64,000 nucleotides of DNA from Thiodiazotropha sp040506195. GTDB lineage: Bacteria; Pseudomonadota; Gammaproteobacteria; Chromatiales; Chromatiaceae. Every line of letters begins with the position of its first letter. Positions within the stretch are counted from its first letter, which is position 1. The position numbers and the translations under genes were made by a program. The notes beneath the pieces were generated by a model, which was not told where the DNA came from, searched no databases, and saw nothing but the letters and a program-made list of their open reading frames with translations. This document shows positions 33,383 to 41,391 of the stretch, piece by piece. The DNA is taken from assembly GCA_040506195.1 (NCBI GenBank), contig JBEVXH010000012.1, forward strand, positions 51,441-115,440, in the 5' to 3' direction.

Positions 33383-33436
33383 CTCTCCGCCAAATAAAAA
33401 GGGGCCCAACAGGGCCCCTTTTTATTTGGCGGAGAG
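33383..33436. terminator. Terminator within a 25-bp-arm perfect palindrome
   Basis: Arms 33383-33407 and 33412-33436 are exact complements around AACA. The inner part (AAAAAGGGGCCC ... GGGCCCCTTTTT) is a bidirectional intrinsic terminator for the tRNA-Ser gene. The outer part repeats the tRNA acceptor end (CTCTCCGCCA), so the tRNA 3' end and terminator were copied in inverted orientation, leaving a T-arm-like fragment at 33362-33392 on the plus strand. Confidence 0.85.
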
Positions 33437-33518
33437 AGAGGGATTCGAACCCTCGATACGCTATTAACGTATACACACTTTCCAGGCGTGCTCCTTCAGC
33501 CACTCGGACATCTCTCCG
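33427..33518 (-). tRNA. tRNA-Ser (anticodon GGA)
   Basis: The minus strand gives a 92-base class II tRNA: acceptor CGGAGAG/CTCTCCG, D arm with GAGTGGCTGAAGG, anticodon loop CTGGAAA (GGA), a long variable arm (about 33445-33478), T arm GGTTCGAAT and encoded CCA. It is followed by a strong terminator. Confidence 0.95.
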
Positions 33519-33567
33519 GATTTTTGGAGGCGCAAGATTAAACCAGTTCCTCTCCGGAATCAAATGG

Positions 33568-34038
33568 CTAAAGGTGTCTGCTGAATTCGGCGACGATGGC
33601 GTCGGACTCTATTTCTCTGAATGTGTCGACACTGATGTGGATCAGTTTGCCGTGGTCGCCGGACTCGAAGTAGAGATCGGGCTGCTTCAGCAAGCTGGCG
33701 TCAACCAGGGTCTCGATGCCATAGGGCATGCCTGTCGGCGGTACCGCGCCGGTTTCGCAATCCGCGAAGGCCTGCTGCAGTTCATCCTCGGAGATCAGGC
33801 TGAGTTTACGGCCGGTCAGCTGCTTCAACTGCTCCAGCTCCAGCCGATGTGTCGCGGGAATAACCGCAAGCAGATAGCTCTCATCATCTCCGAGCAAGAC
33901 CGATTTGGCCATTCTGTCGCCGGGTATATGGGCCGCTTCAGCGGTATGCAGGGTAGAGTCGGTCCGCCGATGATCGATGATGTCGAAACTGACACCTTGA
34001 TTTTGCAGATACTCTCTGAGTGTAATTGCTATTGCCAT
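33568..34038 (-). CDS. YbaK/EbsC-type aminoacyl-tRNA deacylase
   Basis: A 156-residue protein with the YbaK/prolyl-tRNA synthetase editing fold: HTAEAAHIPGDRMAKSVLL (with the conserved Lys) near residues 31-49, GRKLSLISEDEL, and AVPPTGMPYG for the GxxxP loop. Such proteins hydrolyse mischarged aminoacyl-tRNA in trans. It stands alone, just past the tRNA-Ser gene. Confidence 0.85.
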   Translation of the reverse strand: MAIAITLREYLQNQGVSFDIIDHRRTDSTLHTAEAAHIPGDRMAKSVLLGDDESYLLAVIPATHRLELEQLKQLTGRKLSLISEDELQQAFADCETGAVPPTGMPYGIETLVDASLLKQPDLYFESGDHGKLIHISVDTFREIESDAIVAEFSRHL

Positions 34039-34319
34039 TTCCTCACCTCTTTGTTTACCTCTCCCTGATGCTCAGCCTTGGAACAGCTTGTGCATCTGAT
34101 TCATATTATTTAACAAATACTTATAATATCTTTCAGTCTATACGAAGACGCAATCACAAAATGCGTGAAAAGCGCACGGCCGGAGGTCTTCTGTCTATCC
34201 GGGTTGCGTCTGTTTTTTAGGATCCTATTTAGGAGTATAGTTCGCCGGTCAATAGCAATGACGTTTCTGCAAATCTGCTTTTTGAATACCGGCATCACCT
34301 GACCTAGTAACGAATCGAC

Positions 34320-35147
34320 ATGGCGAAAAGAAAGAAAAAATCCCCCTCGATGGCAAAATCGGCCGATCGTCACCACCTCTATGAACTCTCTGTGCAATGC
34401 GCGGAGGCCGAAATCGATTTTGTGGATGACACCTATGAGAAAATACATGGTCGCAGGGCGAAACGTCTGAGGGAGGATTTCTGCGGTACCGCGAATGTCT
34501 GTTGCGAATGGGTGCGACGACGCAAATCCAATCGTGCTATCGGGGTCGATCTGGATAGAGAGGTGCTCGATTGGGGTCGGGACAATCAACTGCGGAGATT
34601 GAAATCGTCACAGCAGAAACGAATCAGATTAATCGAGGATAATGTCCTCTCGGCAGAAACCGAGCCGATGCAGATCATATCCGCCATGAATTTCAGTTAT
34701 TGGCTGTTTAAAGAGCGTTCGGCGCTGAAAAACTATTTTCAGCGGGTTCACGCTCAATTGGCCGAAGACGGTATCCTGTTTATGGATGCCTATGGGGGTT
34801 ATGACTCCTACAAGGAGATCGAGGAGGAGCGGGAGATCGAGGATGGCGACACCCTGTTCACCTACATCTGGGAGCAGGAGAAATATGACCCCATCAACGG
34901 CAACCTGATCTGTCACATACATTTTGAGTTTGAGGACGGCTCACGCATGGAGCGCGCATTCAGTTACGACTGGCGTCTGTGGAGTCTGCCGGAGATCCAT
35001 GAACTGCTGGATGAAGTGGGATTCAGCAAAGTTACATTCTACTGGCAGGGATTCGATGAAGACGGCGAACCCGATGGTGTGTTTCTACCTGTCCGCGAAG
35101 GCGAGGCGGATGCCGGATGGATCTGCTACATCACCGCCGAAAAATAG
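34320..35147 (+). CDS. Class I SAM-dependent methyltransferase
   Basis: A 275-residue protein with a basic N terminus (MAKRKKKSPSMAK) and a Rossmann methyltransferase core: REDFCGTANVCCEW (motif I), AIGVDLDREVLDWG (motif II, acidic ribose-binding Asp) and SAMNFSYWLF. Similar proteins are annotated only as class I methyltransferases. It is convergent with mobB, whose 3' end lies 5 bases away. The substrate is unknown. Confidence 0.82.
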   Translation: MAKRKKKSPSMAKSADRHHLYELSVQCAEAEIDFVDDTYEKIHGRRAKRLREDFCGTANVCCEWVRRRKSNRAIGVDLDREVLDWGRDNQLRRLKSSQQKRIRLIEDNVLSAETEPMQIISAMNFSYWLFKERSALKNYFQRVHAQLAEDGILFMDAYGGYDSYKEIEEEREIEDGDTLFTYIWEQEKYDPINGNLICHIHFEFEDGSRMERAFSYDWRLWSLPEIHELLDEVGFSKVTFYWQGFDEDGEPDGVFLPVREGEADAGWICYITAEK

Positions 35148-35151
35148 TCGC

Positions 35152-35712
35152 CTAATGAGTGTTTACATCTCTCTCGACTGAGCTGAAACGCGTACAATAA
35201 TCGCAGATAAAGTCGGCAATGGCCGGCGCATCGTTAAGATCGAGTTGGGGCAGTTCTGTCTCCTCTCCGATCCCACCATCGCTGGCGATGGCAATAATTG
35301 ACGCATCGGCCGGAAAGAGTAAGGGTTTGTCCAGGGTCCTGCGATGCAGTTCTATCTTGGGAAACGCCAAATGCCGCAAGCCCTCGACCAATACCAGATC
35401 CAATTCACTGCAATCGAGTCGTGCCAGTAACTCCTTCAGTACCGGCTCACGCTCTTTCGGCTCATCCACCATCAATGCCCAGTGGCGGGAAGTGGCGAGC
35501 AGTACCCGACCGGCACCCGCCTTGCGCAATTCATAGCTATCCTTTCCCGGCTGGTCGACTTCGACTTGGTGATGGGCATGCTTTATCACCCCCAGCCTCA
35601 AACCGGCATCCCGCAACAGGGGTATCAGTCGTCTCAGCAGGGTGGTCTTACCGGTGCCGCTGTAGGCAGCGAAACCAAGCAGGGGTACCGGGCACGGGTC
35701 AGGCGTCTTCAC
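35152..35712 (-). CDS. mobB: Molybdopterin-guanine dinucleotide biosynthesis adaptor MobB
   Basis: A 186-residue P-loop protein: GFAAYSGTGKTTLLRRLIP (Walker A near residue 12), VIKHAHHQVEVDQPGKDS and LVLVEGLRH (Walker B region). MobB binds GTP and assists MobA in making the guanine dinucleotide form of the molybdenum cofactor. The start overlaps the DUF2802 gene by 14 bases. mobA is not in the window. Confidence 0.9.
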   Translation of the reverse strand: MKTPDPCPVPLLGFAAYSGTGKTTLLRRLIPLLRDAGLRLGVIKHAHHQVEVDQPGKDSYELRKAGAGRVLLATSRHWALMVDEPKEREPVLKELLARLDCSELDLVLVEGLRHLAFPKIELHRRTLDKPLLFPADASIIAIASDGGIGEETELPQLDLNDAPAIADFICDYCTRFSSVERDVNTH

Positions 35713-36115
35713 GTTTTATGCCGTGGATCATGATAATCAGATCGGCGGCATCCCGGCTGATCCCCAGTTCAGAGACAAGCTGTTCGGGGCCGGCTCCGGC
35801 ATGCACCATGCGTATGGCATCACTGTACGGGGGTTCACCCTGTTGACTGCTCTGTTCGATATTTTCCTGGCGCTCTTCCAGGTCTCTGCCATGGCGCTCC
35901 AAGCGGTTCACGCGCTTATCGACACCGACGGCACTGGAACAGAGCGCACTGACTGTCTGCTTTAATGTGTCGATTTCCCGCCGAAGCTGTTCGTAGGACT
36001 CGCGTCGGTTTCGTTCAAATATCAAAAAGACAACCACCAGCACCAACAGCAGCAGCACTATCGGCAGAAGACCAAACCAAAAGAGTGTCGCATCACTACC
36101 GGTCATACCTGTCAT
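35699..36115 (-). CDS. DUF2802-domain membrane protein
   Basis: A 138-residue protein with one N-terminal TM helix (~11-31), a coiled coil (RRESYEQLRREIDTLKQTV, ~35-85) and a C-terminal helical DUF2802 domain (GISRDAADLIIMIHG). DUF2802 genes occur at the end of polar flagellar/chemotaxis clusters in gammaproteobacteria, as here. Function unproven. Confidence 0.8.
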   Translation of the reverse strand: MTGMTGSDATLFWFGLLPIVLLLLVLVVVFLIFERNRRESYEQLRREIDTLKQTVSALCSSAVGVDKRVNRLERHGRDLEERQENIEQSSQQGEPPYSDAIRMVHAGAGPEQLVSELGISRDAADLIIMIHGIKREDA

Positions 36116-36139
36116 CCTTAGCGGGGCTGAGGAGGAATG

Positions 36140-36313
36140 TCAGGCATACTCATCGATGTGCGGCTTTCCATCATCCTCATTTTTTTTCGGTTTCCTCTGC
36201 TGTCTCTGTTTACGTTCATCTGCAGTCCTGGGGCGTTCACGTCGCAACGGCGGCTTGGCTGGCTTCACCGGAGTCAGGGGAATAAGAGGATTTTGGTCTC
36301 CAATCTCAGGCAT
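36140..36313 (-). CDS. 57-residue basic, proline-rich protein of the chemotaxis cluster
   Basis: A short frame from an ATG with GGAAG upstream. The product starts MPEIGDQNPLIPLTPVKPAK and is rich in Pro, Arg and Lys (KRQRKPKK-like core), ending HIDEYA. The start, ribosome site, strand and place between cheW and the DUF2802 gene argue for a real gene. I know no function; it could be a disordered partner of the Che/flagellar proteins. The 207 bases upstream to cheW show no other gene. Confidence 0.6.
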   Translation of the reverse strand: MPEIGDQNPLIPLTPVKPAKPPLRRERPRTADERKQRQQRKPKKNEDDGKPHIDEYA

Positions 36314-36520
36314 GTTTGGCTTCCTTTTCGAAATCTAACCGTTTTCGCCTCTTGCGCTGTCGATCACTAGGTAGAATAGTCGAAAAACGCTTCCAGGGAC
36401 AAAGTCCTGCTTGGCCCGTTACTGTTAAAAAACCCATCATTGCAGGGAAATACAATAGGTAATTAGGAAATTCTACCCTGTATGGATACCGGTTGTTCAA
36501 TCTCCGGTGCACGACAGAGA

Positions 36521-37003
36521 TCAATACATGCTGATCTCCTGCCACTCCTCATCTGTCAGCAATTTATTGAGATCGACCAGGATCAACAGCCTGTCCTCTT
36601 GTGTCGCTACACCCTGAATATAGCGTGAACTCTCTTCGGTACCCACATTCGGTGCCGGATCGATATCCGTTTCACGCAGTTCGACCACTTCGGCTACAGC
36701 ATCAACCAAAATACCTACAACCTGTTTTTCAGACTCGATGACAATGATGCGGCTGGCGTCATCCACCTCCTTGGTGGGTAGCCCAAACCGGGTACGGGTA
36801 TCAATGACGGTCACGACATTACCGCGCAGATTGATGATACCCAGAACATAAGGTGGCGCACCGGGTACGGGAGCGATCTCAGTAATACGAAGCACCTCCT
36901 GCACTTGCATTACATTGATGCCGTAGACCTCTTCCATCAAAATGAATGTTACAAACTGAATCAGTGGACCACCACCGGCCTCATCATCGTCTTCAATAGT
37001 CAT
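36521..37003 (-). CDS. cheW: Chemotaxis coupling protein CheW
   Basis: A 160-residue CheW: QFVTFILMEEVYGINVMQVQEVLR and GIINLRGNVVTVIDTR with the conserved receptor/CheA-contact Arg, ending in a short acidic-hydrophobic tail. It links CheA to chemoreceptors at the pole. It is the last che gene of the long minus-strand cluster, 20 bases after the ParP-like gene. Confidence 0.92.
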   Translation of the reverse strand: MTIEDDDEAGGGPLIQFVTFILMEEVYGINVMQVQEVLRITEIAPVPGAPPYVLGIINLRGNVVTVIDTRTRFGLPTKEVDDASRIIVIESEKQVVGILVDAVAEVVELRETDIDPAPNVGTEESSRYIQGVATQEDRLLILVDLNKLLTDEEWQEISMY

Positions 37004-37023
37004 GCTTAAACCTCATAACGATA

Positions 37024-37728
37024 TCACTCTAGGGCTATTTCGCCGGCGAGCATATTCAAGATCCCGTCAACATCCAGCAACACACTCAATTCCTGTATGA
37101 TAATACCTGCGTACCAGGGTCTTATCCCACTGCCGGAACGCCACCGAACTTCCTCTTTCTCCACCATCAGCGTATTGCAGATGGTGTCTACGGCCAGTGC
37201 TCTCTGTCCATCACCGATCAGCAACAGGTGTTGCGGTCTGACAGCGCTACTCTCATCCAATCTTTCCGGCATCAACAATCTGGCGCTGTTAACGACTACG
37301 ACCTTTTCTTCCCTGTTGACGATGACGCCCGACGACCAGGCCGGCTGTCCCGGCAATTGACTCGCCTCTCCCGCAAAGGGGAGTATCCCCCTTAGTGATG
37401 AGAGCGGAATCCCCAATTTAATTCCATTCACCTCGAACAACAATACCTGAAACGCATCTTCAACCCAGTCCGGTTTATAGGGCTCAAGCGAAGTTTCAGC
37501 CTCGCCGGCCGTCGGCTCCGATATTGTTGTCAGCGTAGATTCAGTATGCCCGTCATAGTTGATATCGGCATCGGGCAACGGCTCTTTAACCTCCACCCGG
37601 GGAGGCGTGACAGTCAAATCATCGATCTCTGACAACAGCGTATCGAGATAGCTTTTCAGTGCCGTGTCAGGCTCTGCGATCTTGCTGGCCGTTTCCGGCG
37701 ACTGAGACTGCCTGAGCCGGCGATTCAT
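37024..37728 (-). CDS. parP: ParP-like CheW-domain protein
   Basis: A 234-residue protein with an acidic, Pro-rich N-terminal half (~1-85) and a C-terminal CheW-like domain (FQVLLFEVNGIKLGIPLSSL). In Vibrio, ParP is encoded directly after the ParA-like ATPase ParC and keeps chemotaxis arrays at the pole by binding CheA and ParC. Position and architecture match; the start overlaps the parC stop by 4 bases. Confidence 0.82.
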   Translation of the reverse strand: MNRRLRQSQSPETASKIAEPDTALKSYLDTLLSEIDDLTVTPPRVEVKEPLPDADINYDGHTESTLTTISEPTAGEAETSLEPYKPDWVEDAFQVLLFEVNGIKLGIPLSSLRGILPFAGEASQLPGQPAWSSGVIVNREEKVVVVNSARLLMPERLDESSAVRPQHLLLIGDGQRALAVDTICNTLMVEKEEVRWRSGSGIRPWYAGIIIQELSVLLDVDGILNMLAGEIALE

Positions 37729-38528
37729 GTGGCGACACCTGCTTGAATTACCGGCTCTTCACCTTCATCGAGCAGGTCGCGCAACAATCTTTCATAGGCT
37801 GCGACCCCCCGGCTCTGCGGCGCGAACAGCGCCGGTGGAATGCCGGCCTTGCTGGCTTCTCTGAAGAGCGTGTCCACCGGGATCAGGCTGTGCCAAACAC
37901 GCCCCGGATAGCTCTCCCGCATCACCCGGAGGCTGTCTATGGACGCCCGGGTACGCCGATCGAACATGGTGGGTACGACAAGGTATGGCAGAGGCACATG
38001 CCTGGATTTCATGACCATTTCCAGGGTGTGCAACATCCTTTCCAATCCCTTGAGGGCGAGAAATTCGGTCTGCACTGGTATGATCAGCTGCTCACAGGCC
38101 GCCATGGCGTTGATCATCAAAACCCCGAGTATCGGCGGACAATCGAGAATTACATGATCGTATCGGTTCTCCAGTTGTGCCAGCGCCTGCTTGATCACCA
38201 AACCCATGCCATCCAGTTTTCCCGCCTGACGGTCGAGGGTGGCCAGCGCCATCTCCGCGGGCATCAGATCCAGCCCGTCCGTACCTGTCGGATAGATCAG
38301 ACTGAGGGGATCCACATGGCTTTTTTGCGCCACAGCTTTAAACAGGCTGTAGACGCTCTCATCCAATCCATCCGGATCGTAGCGAAAATAGCTGGTGAGG
38401 GATCCGTGTGGGTCGATATCCAGCAACAGCGTCCGTAGACCCCATTGGGACAACATGCCGCCCAAGGAGACGGTGGTGGTGGTCTTTCCCACCCCGCCCT
38501 TCTGATTGGCTACGGTCCAGACCTTCAT
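37725..38528 (-). CDS. parC: ParA/Soj-like ATPase (ParC of the chemotaxis cluster)
   Basis: A 267-residue MinD/ParA ATPase with a deviant Walker A (NQKGGVGKTTTTVSLG), HVILDCPPILG (Walker B) and a DIDPHGS switch. Next to parP and cheW this is the ParC type that positions chemotaxis arrays at the cell pole, not a plasmid partition protein. It overlaps motD by 4 bases. Confidence 0.87.
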   Translation of the reverse strand: MKVWTVANQKGGVGKTTTTVSLGGMLSQWGLRTLLLDIDPHGSLTSYFRYDPDGLDESVYSLFKAVAQKSHVDPLSLIYPTGTDGLDLMPAEMALATLDRQAGKLDGMGLVIKQALAQLENRYDHVILDCPPILGVLMINAMAACEQLIIPVQTEFLALKGLERMLHTLEMVMKSRHVPLPYLVVPTMFDRRTRASIDSLRVMRESYPGRVWHSLIPVDTLFREASKAGIPPALFAPQSRGVAAYERLLRDLLDEGEEPVIQAGVAT

Positions 38529-39361
38529 TGGCCACCTGTGGGGAGATCGATAACCCGGTCCTCACCACCGCTCATTCCCATGATAATCAGGGAAACCCGG
38601 CGATTTTTCGCCCTCCCCGACTCTGTCCCGTTATCCGCGACCGGCCGATGCTCCGCATAGCCCACCGCCGACAGGCGCTGCGCCCCGATTCCCATGCGTG
38701 TCATGAGATGGACCACGCTTGCCGCACGGGCAGCGGACAGCTCCCAGTTTGAAGGAAACGCCTTGGTGTTGATGGGACGATTGTCCGTATTGCCTTCGAC
38801 CTGTATCTGGTTGGGTACGGTATTCAACACCCGGCTGATGTTTCTGAGTGCATTCACAGCCTCTCGCGAAAGATGGGCGCTGGCACTGGGAAACAGCATT
38901 TTGTCCTTCATGTTGACGATCACCCGGTCCTCGGTGAAACTGACGTCAACCAGTTCCTGATCGACATAGTCACTCAACATATCCTCGATGGTGGCAGCGA
39001 GAAAACTGAGCCGTTGCGTCTCGTTGCTGGGCATCTTGTCCATATCCAGGCCCGGATCCTGGTAGGTGCCCGGCCCTTGACTCTGTTCGGTCTGGATCAG
39101 GGCGTTATCCTGCTCTAAACCTGCCATATTGCCTGAATTGCGATTGATTTCACCGACCTGTATCGGATCGACGCTGCGACTGTTCTCCTGAAAGGCTTCT
39201 GTGAGGGTTTGCGAGAGTACCCTGTATTTGCCCTCGTTGACCGAGGAAATCGAGTACATCACCACGAAAAAGGCGAACAGCAGGGTAATGAAATCGGCAT
39301 ATGAGACGATCCATCGCTCATGATTGACATGTTCCTGTTTACGTTTGCGTCGCTTGCTCAT
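38525..39361 (-). CDS. motD: Flagellar motor stator protein MotD (MotB family)
   Basis: A 278-residue stator subunit: one TM helix (~20-40, FITLLFAFFVVMYS), with the proton-channel Asp in VSYADFITLL, and a C-terminal OmpA-like peptidoglycan-binding domain (VEGNTDNRPI, WELSAARAASVV). It pairs with the MotC-like protein to power the flagellum. It overlaps motC by 4 bases. Confidence 0.9.
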   Translation of the reverse strand: MSKRRKRKQEHVNHERWIVSYADFITLLFAFFVVMYSISSVNEGKYRVLSQTLTEAFQENSRSVDPIQVGEINRNSGNMAGLEQDNALIQTEQSQGPGTYQDPGLDMDKMPSNETQRLSFLAATIEDMLSDYVDQELVDVSFTEDRVIVNMKDKMLFPSASAHLSREAVNALRNISRVLNTVPNQIQVEGNTDNRPINTKAFPSNWELSAARAASVVHLMTRMGIGAQRLSAVGYAEHRPVADNGTESGRAKNRRVSLIIMGMSGGEDRVIDLPTGGQ

Positions 39362-40104
39362 TGGAGAAAACCCTTGAGCTTGGTCTCAATACTGCGGGGA
39401 TTGTCGCCTTCAGCGATGCCGATCACACCCTCGATGACCATCTCACGGAATTTGGCGATGTTCTCAGACTGGGTTTTCAATTTTGCCGCAATAGGCAGCA
39501 AAAACAGATTAGCCAGTCCGACGCCATAGATAGTTGCTACGAATGCAGTGGCGATACCGCTTCCCAGTTTGCTCGGGTCCGCCAGATTCTGCATGACATG
39601 GATAAGGCCCATGACCGCACCGATAATACCGATCGTGGGAGAATAGCCCCCCATACCTTCGTAGACCTTGGCCGCCTGGATATCATGCTGTTCGCTTGCG
39701 TCCACTTCCATTTCCAGTATATCCCGCAAGCTCTCTGGCTCACTGCCATCAACAAGCAGTTGCATGCCTTTACGGATGAAAGGATCGGGTTCTTCGTCGG
39801 CAATGGTCTCCAATCCCAGTAAACCCTCTTTCCTGGCGATATTGCTCCATGCCACCAGTTTCTCAATGGTTGCGCGCATATCCAGTCTGGCAGGCAAGAA
39901 TACCCGGCCGGAGAGACGCAGTGCATGCAAAAAAACCGGTACCGGCGTCTGCAGCAATATGGCTCCGATGGTGCCGCCGGTCACAATCACCATGGCCGGG
40001 CCATTGACCAGCGAGTCTATATGACCACCCTCCAGCCAATTGCCGCCCAGTATCGCGAGAAACGCGATGATAATCCCGATAAAGCTAAGAAAGTCGAGTC
40101 TCAT
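39358..40104 (-). CDS. motC: Flagellar motor stator protein MotC (MotA family)
   Basis: A 248-residue MotA/PomA-like protein with four TM helices (two near the N terminus, two at ~150-200), a cytoplasmic loop of about 100 residues, and the conserved GLIHVMQNLADPSKLGSGIA stretch. It forms the ion channel with MotD. The neighbours follow the Pseudomonas motCD arrangement inside the che cluster. Confidence 0.9.
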   Translation of the reverse strand: MRLDFLSFIGIIIAFLAILGGNWLEGGHIDSLVNGPAMVIVTGGTIGAILLQTPVPVFLHALRLSGRVFLPARLDMRATIEKLVAWSNIARKEGLLGLETIADEEPDPFIRKGMQLLVDGSEPESLRDILEMEVDASEQHDIQAAKVYEGMGGYSPTIGIIGAVMGLIHVMQNLADPSKLGSGIATAFVATIYGVGLANLFLLPIAAKLKTQSENIAKFREMVIEGVIGIAEGDNPRSIETKLKGFLQ

Positions 40105-40174
40105 AACACTCTCATCGGCACCAAATTCCCATTATTAACCCTGCTCATCATGCACACTGTTCTATCCGCCAGCT

Positions 40175-40205
40175 GGGCCTGTTTGGTTAGCGTACACAAG
40201 CCCTA
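40175..40205 (-). terminator. Hairpin at the cheB stop codon, MITE-end-like
   Basis: GGGCCTGT...ACAAGCCC pairs as a short stem and its last TAG is the cheB stop codon. The motif GGGCCTGTT resembles the ends of the TA-flanked MITEs at 2406 and 7566, as does a similar hairpin after cheA. It may be a terminator or a decayed element end. Confidence 0.35.
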
Positions 40206-41276
40206 GGATATCCTCGCCAAAAGCGGCCCGATCTCATCAAGCGTCACTACCCGGTCAGACAGACCGGCTTTTTCTACAGCTTGGGGCATGCCGTAGACAA
40301 CACAACTCTGTTGATCCTGGCTCCATAGACTTGAACCCGCCTGTTTCAATTTTTTGGCGCCCTGCAAACCATCCGCCCCCATCCCGGTCAGGATCACGCC
40401 CAAAGCCCGCTCACGGTAGCTATCGGCGACCGAAGAGAGCATCAAATCTACGCTGGGATGGTAAATCTGGCTGGGCAGCGGATCGGTGATCCGCACCTGG
40501 TATTGTGATGGTCCGCGCTCCACCTTCAGCTGCTTCCCGCCCGGGGCGATCAGACATTGACCTGCAATCAGCATGTCTCGATCGGTTGCCTCTTTGACTT
40601 TGATGGAACACACGGTATTCAGTCGTTCCGCGTAAGCACCGGTGAAGCTGCCAGGCATATGTACCGCCACGACAATCGGCAATGGATAGTTGCGCGGTAA
40701 TGCGCTCAATACCTGGCGCAATGCCACCGGTCCACCCGTGGATGCGCCTATTGCCAGTAGCTCGGGTTTCCGCCCGGCGGGTACCGAAGAAGGTGCCAAT
40801 TTAGACGTGCGACTGGCGTGAGAGTGGCTGCCGATAACGCTTCGCACACTGCTCAGTCGTGATTGACCTACTGCCCTGACACGCTCCAGCAGCTGTTTAT
40901 TGGCCTCTTCCACACCACTGCCGAGATTGCTCATATCCTTGGGCAGAAAATCCATTGCCCCCGCATCCAAAGCGTCCAATGTCTCCTTGGCACCCTCCTT
41001 TGTCAGGGCGGAGAACATCAGGATTCGCGTCGGCGTCTCCGCCATGATCTTGCGCACCGCAGATATACCGTCAACTACGGGCATCTCCACATCCATGGTG
41101 ATCACATCGGGCTTTAGTTGCCGGGTGCGCTCAATGGCTTCCTTGCCATCAGCTGCAATACCGACGATCTCGATATCATCCGCCTGCGACAATGCCGCAG
41201 TGATCCTGTTTCGAAAGAAAGCTGAATCATCAACAATCAGTACTTTCAGTTTGGCGCCCATTATCCGATTTTTCAC
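40203..41276 (-). CDS. cheB: Chemotaxis methylesterase CheB
   Basis: A 357-residue CheB: receiver domain (VLIVDDSAFFR, phospho-Asp in VITMDVEMPVVDG) and C-terminal methylesterase with AIGASTGGP (catalytic Ser), VVAVHMPGSFTG and ILTGMGADGLQG (catalytic Asp). It demethylates or deamidates receptors when phosphorylated by CheA. The start may be the GTG at 41276 or the ATG at 41261; neither has a strong ribosome site. Confidence 0.93.
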   Translation of the reverse strand: MKNRIMGAKLKVLIVDDSAFFRNRITAALSQADDIEIVGIAADGKEAIERTRQLKPDVITMDVEMPVVDGISAVRKIMAETPTRILMFSALTKEGAKETLDALDAGAMDFLPKDMSNLGSGVEEANKQLLERVRAVGQSRLSSVRSVIGSHSHASRTSKLAPSSVPAGRKPELLAIGASTGGPVALRQVLSALPRNYPLPIVVAVHMPGSFTGAYAERLNTVCSIKVKEATDRDMLIAGQCLIAPGGKQLKVERGPSQYQVRITDPLPSQIYHPSVDLMLSSVADSYRERALGVILTGMGADGLQGAKKLKQAGSSLWSQDQQSCVVYGMPQAVEKAGLSDRVVTLDEIGPLLARIS

Positions 41277-41360
41277 TCTTTTGACTTTGTATGTGAGCAG
41301 GGCTGCCGGCCATCTTGCTCGTTCCCTTTAAGCTCAACTGAAACGGCCTGGATGTATTCG

Positions 41361-41391
41361 GGCCTGTTAAAGATATTCCTATCGGCCCTAA
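41361..41391 (-). terminator. Hairpin at the cheA stop codon, MITE-end-like
   Basis: GGGCCTGTTAA...GGCCCTA shares its first 11 bases and closing GGCCCT with the terminal repeat of the local MITEs. It overlaps the cheA stop (TAG). It could be a solo element end or an intrinsic hairpin. Confidence 0.35.

Noticed and set aside
35298..35846. 182-codon plus-strand ORF
   Set aside because: Shadow of mobB and the DUF2802 gene, both clearly coding on the minus strand.
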